Assembly: GCA_947846985.1 (NCBI GenBank)
Contig: CANTUZ010000001.1
Coordinates: 185,650,455-185,714,454 of the forward strand
From: Fratercula arctica
Lineage: Eukaryota; Chordata; Aves; Charadriiformes; Alcidae
Direction of reading: 5' to 3'
Length of the DNA: 64,000 bases
A program made the position numbers and the translations under genes. Positions 28,451 to 40,100 of the stretch are shown in pieces (the stretch's first letter is position 1; each line of letters opens with the position of its first letter). The notes under the pieces were generated by a model. That model was not told where the DNA came from. It was given only the letters and a program-made list of their open reading frames with translations, and did not search any database.

Positions 28451-31400
28451 CTGGGGAAAGAATTAGAAAATGAATTACAGTAACAGTACTCCAGCTGCAA
28501 CTCGATATCTAGCATCACACAATGACCAACAAACCTTCTCCCCAGGGTACAGGCAAGCGAGAGCTGCTAACTTTCCAGCGGCAACAGCTCACTCTGCGAT
28601 TGTGCGCAGCCGTTTCCCAGCTGCCATCAATTCCTTTTCTTGTTTCCTCAGAAGAGCCACAGGGCAGCTGACGCCCTGCAATGAATTCCAGAAAAGTACT
28701 AGCTTTTCAGATGGTTGGGTTCTGGGGTTTTTGCCCCTTCACGGAAATTGTCTCTAAATGATACACTTTTGTAAGATGCGTTAAGAGCTTTGGGAGTAGA
28801 TTCCCAGGAGCCCGACACTTGCTAAGCTGAAGTCTGGCATCCCCATCAGGACAAATTGCTTACCCAGACCTGCAGATGCCTGAAGACTCTGTACATCTAT
28901 TGCAAGCCTCCAACAGCCAGTTGTAGTGTTTATGTGCACATTTTTGTGTATCAAGAGCAGGCTGGTCCAAAGGCTTATGTCCTCTTGCCTGTGGGTGGAA
29001 CTGGTCTGTCGGGGCTTGTTGAGACAGGGCATCTCCTGAGTGCTGGCCCCGCACGCACGCTCTGTATTTGATTAGGCAGGGTGAAGGTCAGTCATCTGAA
29101 TCCTTCCTGGTAGTTATCTTAGTTTTACTCTTTTTATACACCTATGCCAAACAAGCAGGCATTACAAAATATGTGACGTCCTGCCCTCATCAAGCAGTCT
29201 TGTGGCACGCTTCGCAAGACAAGCAGGACATGGTTCCTTTCTAGGGCTTCCTGCTCCCCTTCCAGCCCCGCTGTCTGTCCTTCTGTAGTTCAGGTACCTC
29301 GTCTGTGTATGCCAGCACTGTATTCTGTCTGCATTCATCAAATCTCTTACCAAAAACACGCTTGAAACAATCCATTTCCAAGAGTAATTTTAGATACCAG
29401 AAACCTGTTTCAAATTCAGCGGGGAAGGTACCACGTTTCCTCATCCAGAGAAGCATCTGGAGCCTCATCTGAGAGTAAAAATGAAGCAGAGGCAGAGACC
29501 TGGCTGAAGCAGGCTGAGCCATTGTCCTCACCGGCAATGGCAGAAGACAGGGAACCGTCTTCAGTGCCGCAGCAGATGTTTCATGCACAAACACCACTGC
29601 GGGAGCGTGCCTGAGGGTACGTAACATCCAGTATTGCCTCCACACTATAAAACCCCCGGTACTCGTCCAGCTGTAGCTCTACAGCATTATTTGATTTCAG
29701 GCCCTGTATTAAAAATATAACAATCATAATTTTTTAGAAGCCATCTTTATAGGGGTACATTAAGTGGTGCCAGGACATGAGCCCAGGATGGAATCTTGCC
29801 CGTCTGTCCTGTCTGGTTTTTAGGATGGGCCACAGCACACTTCTGGCCAGGCCGACAGCTTTCCCTGGCTGGGACACGTTTAGAAGGCAGTTTGGATGCT
29901 ACTGTCCTGGTTTGGAAGGTAAGACAATCAGACAACCTGCTGGTACACAGAGGCCACCTCTGTAAGAAACAACACTGATCAGTTCTGAAGCCTTGCTCTA
30001 GTTCTAGGTCTGTGAATCCCATTTTCCTGAATCTGACCCATCTGATAGTATTTCTTTTCCTTTTGGCTTCTTTTTTTTTTTTCCCTTCTTCCTTGTCTTC
30101 TGCCCTTTCCTTCCTGGGAAAAGGAGTAACCTTTCTTTAAGGATAAAAATCTTTATAACTCTTTTGCAAGGCAGAAGAAATCTTTAGGACTTTCAGCTAT
30201 ATAAACCTAATTTGTCAGGTTTTTTTCCCCCCTCCCCATCTCTCTTAATGGATCTCTTATGCATTTATAATGTACTCAGTACCATGGTATCTAGAGACCT
30301 TATACACAATTTATAAAGCAAACATTTTTTTTTGCAAGAAGTTTCTGCTTTCTCCTGGCTATTGCCAATCTCTGCATCAGGCTGTTCTCTCTCATTTGCA
30401 AAGGAAGCCAAGGTGCCTGTTTTATACCCCCCGACACAGACTGTCTTACACTATTCCGGCTTTGTATTTGGAGGATGGCAAAGTCAGGTTCACGTTGATT
30501 TATTTCAGCAGCTATTAACTACAGAGCTGTCTGTAATCAACAGAGCTGGCTGCATTTCTCCACCAGCTTCAGCCCTGGCGTGACTCAGTGCTGGCACTTC
30601 CCCAGCTCCACGCAGAGCGGTGTCTGAGGCAAGAGCCCAAAATGTTTCAATACACCTTGAAATGACTCTATGAAAGGGAGAAAATAATCCAGTGCTGATG
30701 AGAAGCGAAGCTTTAAATTTCTGTGTCATTCTGCAGGCACCTGTTGGGAACAGCTTCCTACTCAGCATCCCAAAGAGTCCGACTGCTGCCTTGCAAGGTG
30801 ACCATCGGGTGACCAACCCTCCACAAATGCCCGAGGTGTGTCTGCACCTCATTGTGCGAGGAGGCTGTGCTCCTTCTGGGCCTGAATCTCTAAAGGTGAG
30901 CTCTGGAACACTGAGGGTCTTCACTGGATCCAGCTTTATGGTCTTCAGTCTAACATGGTGGGAACAGCGTATTTGTGGTAGAGGGCAACGTATTCCAAGA
31001 TCCGATGGGACTGACGGAGTGCGGTGCTGGAGCAGTAAGTAACGCTGATAAAGCCTTCATGCACTCCTTGCTCCAAATCAATGTGCTTGAATTTCTTCTG
31101 CTACAAACTATTGTGGAATTTTTTTTTAATAGTAAAAAAATACTGGAATTCTTATTTTCCTTCCCAAATATTACTATAGCTCAGCCTACATACTAGTCAA
31201 GTGTAACCGAATACTGTGTTTTCCATGAGTCTGTTACATCTTCATTCCTAACTGACACACGGGTGGCTTTTCAGAAACAGGACAATTTTCAGAGAGAACT
31301 GAATCTGAAAAGCTTTTTTAAAATAACGTCTTATACCACAGTAATACCATAAATAAAATCTCTTCACTAGGTGTGCTTAGGTTACACTTGTTTTCCAACA

Positions 31401-34400
31401 CTAATATGTAACAGCACCTAAGAAGAAAAATTATTTGAACATTCATATGGCTATTTACACTGACTTTTATTACCTAGGTCACCAAACTTTAACAAAAATC
31501 CCCAACAAAACAAACTCAAACCCTGTGCCGTGGCTGCAGACGTACCTTGGGCTGCCCAACTCCATCCGGAGAGACCTAGAACGGCTGCACTGAGGGCGAG
31601 CTGTGTTGCTCTCTGGGGTTACCTCTGAGTTTGAGACTGAGCAGAAAGGATCTACAGAAGTTTAATAAAAAAGGAACGCTGCTTAATAAGTTGCAGAAGT
31701 AATGGATTCGGTCATGAATTAGAAGAGTAAGTCAAAATTAAATTTCTTCTGGTTAAAAAAGAAGCAAAGAAAAAGAAAAAAAGTGCCGCTGAATCTTCAT
31801 TGTGCCCAGTTGGTCCATGTGTTAAAAGCACTGCTAATGGCGCAGGGCCCTTCTCTGCAGCTCTGGACCCTGGATTACCACTGCCGTGCCCGTCACCCAT
31901 CACACCAGCAGCTCTGCTGCTCCTACCTTCCCCACAGAACTCTTCACTGAGAGGTGCATGGCCCGGCCCCAGCTTGTTAAGAGTAATGGTGGGACTGTTG
32001 GATGAGGAGGGAGCGCAGGAACCTCCCCAGCTGCTTCCGAGAGGAGCAGTCACACAGAGCTGACCTCCGCAGCACTCGGCAGCGTCACAGTGTCCTTCTG
32101 CTTCACTCTCCTAGGCTTGATCTACCTCAGGAGGAACCCTCCGTTAACTTTAGAGTCAGACCTTACTGGAGATGACAAGTTCGACTAAATACAAATACTC
32201 ATGTAAATGAAGTCTTCAATTAAGTGTCTACAAAATAATGTCTCAAAGCATTAACAACATTTTTACTAGTTTGTTGACTAAGTGATAAAAAAATGACAAG
32301 GTGAAAGCTGCGCTAATAATTTAAGCTAATATTTCTCATTTCTATTAAACTGTTAAAACTACAGATAATCCTTAGGGTATTTTCAGTAAACCCTGTTGCA
32401 TTTTCTAGCTAAAAAAAAATACCTGAAACAAGGGTACAGAAAAACCCCATGTAATTCAAGAGGGAGCACAGAAATTTTGGAAGTGATCAAGGCATAAACA
32501 AAAATATGAGATGGAAATGAGCATCCAAACCAGCAAAATATATTTAAGCAATATCACAAATACACAAAAAATAATCTATTTACAGATCTAAAATCAGTAC
32601 ATCCAGTAAAAATCCTCCCCCCAGAAAGTATTTATAAACAAGAAATTTAACCCAGTTACACTGTCTGCTGCTGGCAACAAAGACGCTTCACAGCTAGCAT
32701 AGCATTAATTATGCCTTTGCAAAATAAAGGGAAAACTTAATAAAGGTGAAGGAATTGTTTCTGGGAAAAACTTGAACTGAAGGCTGAACAACAATCACAA
32801 GGCATACAAAGCACAAGGAACTTCAAACACTGAAGTCTGGTAGTGCAAAAATGAAGAATGGCTTTTTTTTCCCCCAATACTTGTTCAGAGAAAAATACTA
32901 CTGTGAATTTGCAATTCAATTTCCTTTTAAAGACTTCAATTTGTAGGACTTAGTGCATTTGTATGTTTCAGCAAGGCTGATACCGTACAGGAGGTAAATG
33001 AAACAAAGTCAACATAAAATTACTGCCGTGATATAAATTTATAGCAACTTTTGTAACAAAATGTCTGAATATACAGTACAGAGACAAGCCCCTAAAAAAC
33101 AGTTTAGATTTTCTCCATCCAGGCGATTCGTAGGCGTGTTACTGCTAAAGAAAAGCAACTTGTATGTAACTGATAGCATATGTAACATTCTTTGGAATTA
33201 GATTTACATTTCTCTTTCAGGCGTTGCCCCTGCCTTTCACGCAGGGAAGAGCAGAGGGATAACTCCTGGCTCCTCACTGGGATGAGGAGCTTCTGGTGCA
33301 TTGTCCCTCAGGGACGCTCCTGGGGCTGGCCAGAGACCAGTGGAAGTGTGCCAGTGCCAGAAGCCAGAGAAAAACTCCACCTGGGAACAAGGGACACAGT
33401 AGGATGCACTGGTATTAGTCGGTGTAAAAGTAGGGAATTAATACTGTTGAATTCCTGAGGCTCATCATCCCACGCCCTGCGTTTTATTGTGTTTGGAAAC
33501 ACACAGGACAGTTTCTTTGTCCAAAAAGGCCTAACAGTTTTGAATGGCTGTAAACATTTCCTCTTAGTTTAAATCAGCATTTTCACCATGCCTTTGCCAT
33601 TTATAAAATAATAAAATCAAAAGCAGTGCATGTTAAACCTATTTCAAATTCAGAAAACTAGAGTCCTTTAATCGAGAAAACTGAAACAAATCTGTAAACA
33701 CGGGATCAGTTTTACAAATAATCTTTTTGCTCTATTTTTAGCTGACTCCTTATCTAACTTTCAGTAAATTGCTAAAGATCACCTGGTGTACCCTAGGTAC
33801 AATCCAACGGTTTGATAAGTAAGCTGGAAACTGTTTAATAAACAGAGGCAAAAGATCAGCACCAACTGTTGTGTTTGTTCTGCGCGGAGCCACAGAACAG
33901 ACCCTGCTCACAGCCCCAGGACAGGTCAGGAGTCCCACACTTTTCCTATTCTCTTTGATGTACAAAAAGAAAGATACAGATGATGTCCATAAAAATGTAA
34001 CAGCAGCGGCTACAGAGTAAGATTTACCCATGATAATTTGCAAGAAGTGTTATGGTTAAGAATCAAAGCTTTTCCAAAAGAGAACGGACTAACTTCTTGA
34101 CTTCCAAATGTTCACAGGGTGACTATCGGGTATTACAGTGTTGCTTTATGGGGACTTTGTGAAAAATTTCCAGTGCTGAAGTTGGAACAGTTTATAATGC
34201 AATCAGATGAACTTTTACGGAAATAGCAGTCAAAATAATGGTGATTTTACAAACCAAATGATTGCCTTTATGCAATCTTTCTTCTCTGTACTCAAGGGTT
34301 GTTGACCAGAAATGGCTGAAAATTGACTTCTGCAGAGGAGGCAGTGCTGCTTTTCTGAGAGCTGGGGGATGCTCTTCAGCCTAACTTCAAGTATCCCATT

Positions 34401-35029
34401 TGTGTGCTTGAATGAGGAGCTTATGTACTCAGCCCAGGCTCCAGGGGAGGACTTAGAACAGAAGGGCTCTAAAGTTATTCAACAGACGTAATGGATTTGT
34501 TTGCTTGACTTCTGGCATATGAAAGAAAAAGCAAAACAAATCTAACAGGCACAATCACAGCAAAATTCATCCTAAAACACAGATCAAATGAGTCTTCCTC
34601 TGGAAATACTTATTTCTCTTTGTTAACGAGCAGTGGAGCAGTTCAGGTCACTAGTATGGGTTCAGGTGTTCAGCTTTCAGACATCTGAATTTAAATGAGA
34701 TGACTCTTGCCTTAGGAACTTAAGTTGGATACCTGAAGTTAGACAGTGCAATTACCCTCTCAAATCCCTGCCAGAGCTGCAATCACAGCATTTGCTTGGA
34801 GAAGACGCCACAGAACTGAGTGGTGGTAGGATACCTCATCTCATTTCTTTATCCTCTTTTCACTTTATGGAAAGGGACAGAGAAAAACAAAGTGGGGTGG
34901 GGGTGTGTGTCTTGCTGAACAAAGTTGTGTAATATACACCAATGAAGAAACTTAGTGGCTGTCACTTGCAAATCCTACAAAATCACCATTTTGAAGTCGG
35001 TGTGCTCAAATTACTTTGGCTATTGCAGA
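28451..35029. other. Intergenic DNA between TMEM168 3' end and the upstream repeats
   Basis: Becomes AT-rich from about 31,000 rightward. No exon, RNA gene or clear repeat recognised; T runs near 30070. Part of it could belong to a longer TMEM168 3' UTR. Confidence 0.5.
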
Positions 35030-36621
35030 TTTCATAATTTATTTTATTTTCAGGAGTTACTAACAGGTATCAGGTGTTAGCAGATTCTCTAACTTAGCTG
35101 GCTAAAAAGTTCAAATGGAATTAGAAAAAAACCTTGATGGCAAAGACGTAAAGAGCTCTTTTCAGTTCTTTAAATAAAAAAATTAATAAGTTATATTTTA
35201 GACAAATATCAGCTAATACCTAGCATTTCAATAAAAATACTGATGGAAACAGAAAAAAGTAAACTCCAGGTCTACTGGATTGCACATACATATGCAAAAA
35301 AACCACTACAAATTGCACTGTTTTAGCCAATTAGTTGTTTCACTCCTCATTTTCTGCGCTTGAGAAAACAAGACCAGAAAGCGATGCAGCTTCTCTGACT
35401 GAAGAGGAAAGGCAGAGGCAGGATTCTAGACTCTTATCCGGTTTTGTAATTGTAAGGATTAAGATTAGGACCTTGTGGCTGGGAGAACAGAGTTAAGGAA
35501 TACCCAGGATTTGCTCCTGTCCTAAGGGAATAATCTATTCTTTCTGACAAACTTCGCTCGTGATTTTAATAGATGATGAATGCATTGGCCCAATCCTGTA
35601 CTCAGCATTTTACAGAATCAAGGTCTTAGGCACAGCAAAGACTTCAAATAAACATGGAAGCAAGGCAATGCTTGTACTTCTATTTTTTTATCCATGGATT
35701 ATTTTCTTTGTTGAATTCCTGGGGTTTTGTTTCTTTTGTCATCAGGGTAGCTTTTCAAAATACAAACTAGTAAGAGCCTGGAAAAGACAGAACAACCCGA
35801 ACGGGTGAGGGAAAAACTCTCAGTGCACTTTTCACTCCATATATGAATTAACTACTGGGAATATTTACAAAGAAAAAAAAAAAAAAAGGAAAAGATTACC
35901 AGCAAGTTATCGGATTTGGAAAGTAAAACTGAAAGTTTTTAAAGCTGCACTTCAGCAAACATTGCCCAAGCAGCATCAGAACATTAGAGGGTTGTCCGAT
36001 TTCCTTGTTTTCTGTGGCAAATTTCCACTGATGGCAGCAGAGAACTGAGGCAGGGGCTGAAGATGTAAAAGCAAATAAAACTAAAGATTCTTTGTAGCTA
36101 CTTACCTACAATGGCTATTCAGTCTCTTTTTTTTTTTTTTTGGCTCAGTGCTGTTTTATAATACCCTTGACCACACCATATAATTTCAAGGACATATAAA
36201 TAGATTTGAGTATTACCTTGGTTCCTTTCCTGTATTTGAACCTTATAGTGGATATAAATGGCAAATAAGCACACTAGAAAATTCACAGGGGCTGTTGTCC
36301 ATCAAACTGGTGACTCTGAACAAAGGCTGCTTTAAGTAACACATATGAACATGTGAACTGTCTCCAAAATTCATGGTCATATTAAATAAGTCTCTTACAT
36401 ATGTACGTACAGACCAGCAAAAAACTCAAATATCATAGTCCTACCCTCTTCTCTTTAAGATCGCAGTTTCTAACTGTTGCATATACTGTAGCTGCTCAAA
36501 GAGCTGAATAAAGTGAGTGTAGCAGACTTTTTCAGAGAAAAATAGTCATATAAAAAGTTGTAAGTACAGTAAAGTGAGAAAGTTCCCAAAGCTCTCACTT
36601 AATTTCCTCTTTGGTTCCTAA
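35030..36621 (-). other. TMEM168: Probable TMEM168 3' UTR (end uncertain)
   Basis: AT-rich sequence directly after the stop codon. The first minus-strand AATAAA motifs after the stop lie at 35048-35038, about 1.57 kb away; an ATTAAA lies near 35570. Includes a T run at about 36127-36140 and a 14-base A run at 35874-35887. No other exon signals seen. The true end may lie nearer or farther. Confidence 0.4.
35038..35048 (-). terminator. Candidate poly(A) signal, two overlapping AATAAA
   Basis: Plus-strand TTTATTTTATT-type sequence gives two overlapping AATAAA hexamers on the minus strand. No convincing GU-rich element was seen downstream, so this is only a candidate. Confidence 0.25.
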
Positions 36622-37169
36622 TTAGGATTTGACAAGTTTGAAACCCTGTCCTGTGTCCAGCACTGCGGGAAGAAACCAACTCATTTTCAATCTTTTCAAG
36701 CACCTAAAGCACGCTTTACAGACCCAGAACAGATTGAGACCACAGAACCAGTTTGCCAAATGTACTAGTGGATAGGTGATACGTGGGAAGTATATCATCC
36801 AGTGCTTGGCAACATCGCTTCCCGTTGGCAAATGCAAAGTGTAGTCGCTCCAGTGTTTTGACACACCATACACCGCTTTCACCGTACGGCCCTTTTCGGA
36901 CCAGCTGATGTTGCTGTCAGGATTACAGTTGTACTCAACCCATTGCCTGGTGAAGTCACCGAGCTGTGGAGGGTCTGCTTCCTCAGTGTCTACAACTCTG
37001 GCCATTTCTGCTCCTTGCACGGCAACATACTGGTCATTTACTTTTCTTACTTCTTTAACCCAAGGCTGAGAGTTCTCACAGTCTAAAACGATGATGAGTC
37101 GAGAACAAAAAGTGCCGTTCTTTTCTCTCCACCACTCCAGAAGTGTGTCAAGTCGCAAAGCATCACCTC
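36622..37169 (-). CDS. TMEM168: TMEM168 coding exon 5 (residues 519-700, stop codon)
   Basis: The acceptor is TTGTGGCAG|GAGGTGATG (AG at 37171-37170) and the frame closes with a stop at 36624-36622. It encodes [12 protein letters not shown], the strand [15 protein letters not shown] with Cys549, [12 protein letters not shown] (588-599), a hydrophobic Trp/Cys-rich segment (~653-673), a basic Cys-rich patch and the conserved end GQGFKLVKS. Open frame upstream of 37169 is intron and has no counterpart in the known protein. Confidence 0.97.
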
Positions 37170-40100
37170 CTGCCACAAGGAAAAAATATTTAAGATTAGC
37201 AGGAAGAAACAGAAACCTCTGTAGAATTTTGACTGCGGGTTCCAAGAATCCCTTGTTTTAATAATCTGGACAGAGATAATGGAAATTTTCAACTGATCCT
37301 CCCTGCTTATAGATGTCGCAGATCTCCAGAGAGATATTAACTGATTCCACCTGACTTGCTGTGGCAGATGAAGCCTTTAACTCACCCTTGATTAAAAAAA
37401 AACCAAACACCAAAACCAACAAACCAACCAAAAAAATAAAAAATAAAAATAATTCTCTCACAGGTGAAAGAAACTACGGCCTTCTGAAGAAATCTGGAAA
37501 TAGCTAAACAAGGGAAGAAAACCTGAAATAGAGTTTATTTGGTATTAAATTCTCAATAATTTTAATGGAAAAAAAGCACTTCTTTTAATATGTTTTTCTT
37601 AATATTAACAAGGACTCCTCTTTTAAGGAACAGACACATGTGTTTGGAACACTACACATGCTAACAGTTCGAAGCAAAATGAGAAAGCCACCTACAGGCA
37701 TAACCATCGCTTTGGCTTGAAAAAAATCACGTGACCAGAAATGAAGAGATTCACTCTATAGACACAGTTGTCTTCAGAGCTTTAAGAAAATTAAAATTGG
37801 TATGGATTTACAACTCAATGAAACAAAGATCTCACAGGAATTTTTCCACAATATTTATTTCCTATCAGCTCAGAAAACATTTGCAACTAGAGTGTCCAAC
37901 TTCTCATGTTCCATCTCAGCTCTTGCTCCAACAATGCTTTAAAAGAGCAGATTGCAATTAAACCAAGTTACCTGTAGCGGGGAGTACTTCTGCTTAAGTG
38001 TAATGGATAGTGCAGGATGTACGTAGCTTTGAAAAGCAGACTACTTACTCAAGTGCCTTGTGAACAAGTGAATAAATCTCCACTGACTCCATAGCGACTA
38101 TTAATGTGAAGAACTGATATGGCTAGGTGTTGGCATGTTGGAGCTATGATACAGATTTACAACAAAACCAGTCTAGTTTGAAAATGTCAACTTTAAAAAG
38201 GAAAGAAGACTTTTATAAGAAAGGTAGAAAAATGTGATTTAAAATAACTGCATTTTAATTCCATAGTGATTGTAATTGTGGAATATAAGTATATTTAGCA
38301 GTGTTTAAAATCCCATTAGTAGGAATTCAACTGCACAGATGAATCTCAAACAGAATTGCTGCATATTTCAGCACTTACATTTCTATCTGCGAGGGGCAAC
38401 AAAAAAGCGCTTCAAATTAATGGCTCAGAGTTAAAGTTTTGAGCATGCTATCTCAGTTAAAGTAAAAGCAAAATTACTTTCTCAAAAAAAAATGCAAACT
38501 TGGAAAATTTAGTACCGAAGAAAATCTTAATATACAAACCTACAGTAATGACTTGTCTTGGTACATGATCCCCAAATTGCTGAAGTTATTTACAAGCAGA
38601 GACTTATATAGAAGCTATTTCCCTTTTCTAGATAAGCCTTCTGTGTCAATTAGCAATAAAAAATTTCTTTATTTGTTTGTGTTTTAAAGGCTTATACATA
38701 AACTTATTGCAGTATAACTACACAGGGCTGCAGGTGATTCCAGAACAGTACTGGACAGTAGCGCCCAAAGAAAACCATCTCATCCTCCATACGCACATGC
38801 AAACGCTTGCTCAGCTTCTAACCCTACTGACCTCAAACACATGGAATCATTGCCCAGCGCAAGATTTAGGCACCAAGCTGTGTAAAAAATCCATGTGTCT
38901 GGCCACGACCGGCCCTTTGGCAGGTTTTGCAGGCAGCTAAGCCGACAGTTTCAGCCACAGAGACACAGCTTCATTAGCCCCGCTCTTGCCTTTGCCTTCG
39001 CTCAGAGAACATGACCTCCCAGGTGGTTTTGACTGCTCATACCTTATGCATGACTAGTTAACAGTTTCTTTTATACATCACTGTGTTACATCTCAGCTTC
39101 CCACGACAAAGAAACATCATTAGTGAACTAATAAATCCAGTAAGCCTCCTTTAAAAGATGTCATTACAAAGCAAAGACTACATTGCTACTGCTGTGTAGC
39201 ATCATGGCATAAGCCGGCAGTGAGACACTACTTTTTCTATTAGATCCGAATGTTGTACTTCATTGTTGCCATCTCGCTTCATCCTCTCCAGAGGTCAGAG
39301 GACGGCGCACATTCATTACTGGAGCTGATGACCAAATGTTCCATCTGGCACAAAATGCCACTGTCGAAGACATGCGGTACTATTACACAATCAAACAGCC
39401 TTCATCTTTTCAGCTTATACTCCAAGTTACATTCAGGAGCAGTGCTATCTGGAAGGAGTATCAGGTTGCACTCCACGACTTATCCAAAATTAATCACAAA
39501 AAAGGATGCAAGACCTGTGACAGCTGCCTGTTCCTCTCCTTTATGTGACTATACATATCTCCAACTAGAAGCTGAAGATGTGCTTGGATGGAGAACTGAA
39601 AAAGAGCTTTGTGAGAAAGCTGAACACCTCTGCGTTTATACACTATATCTTTTATCACAGAGACTTTCTTTTTATTTTAACAGTTACTTTGGCCCTTATC
39701 CTAAAAGTGAAGACAGAGTTTAATTTAGGCTACACCTACCTCAACAGATACAGAGAGACCTGAGCTCCTCTGTCATGCTCCAGGCTGGCCAGATGTAAGC
39801 CAGGACTGGGCTGAAAGCTGTCCAATTTTTGCAGCAACATTTTGCTCTATATGTGCTAGAAAGCTAAGGGTGTCTATGCTGCTGTCTGTAGCACGGGTGG
39901 GAGGCAGAGTCTTGCTGTCAGCCTGCTTCACACAATGTGTGAACACGCTCAGCAATTGCATGGAGCGGCAGCCGCTCTTGTGGACAAACCACCCTCTTCT
40001 CAGAGAAGTCACTCAGCCCCCCTGGCATACAATGTGGTACATCACTCGCACTAAGCTCACAATACAGCTGTGGCTTTTTAAAAAAAACGATACAGATGAA

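Noticed and set aside
29241..29645. 134-codon minus-strand open frame
   Set aside because: Looks mildly protein-like but matches nothing I know and lies within chance length.
29898..29912. ACTGTCCTGGTTTGG, resembling the start of the solo LTR
   Set aside because: Similarity stops after about 13 bases and there is no second end or target-site duplication.
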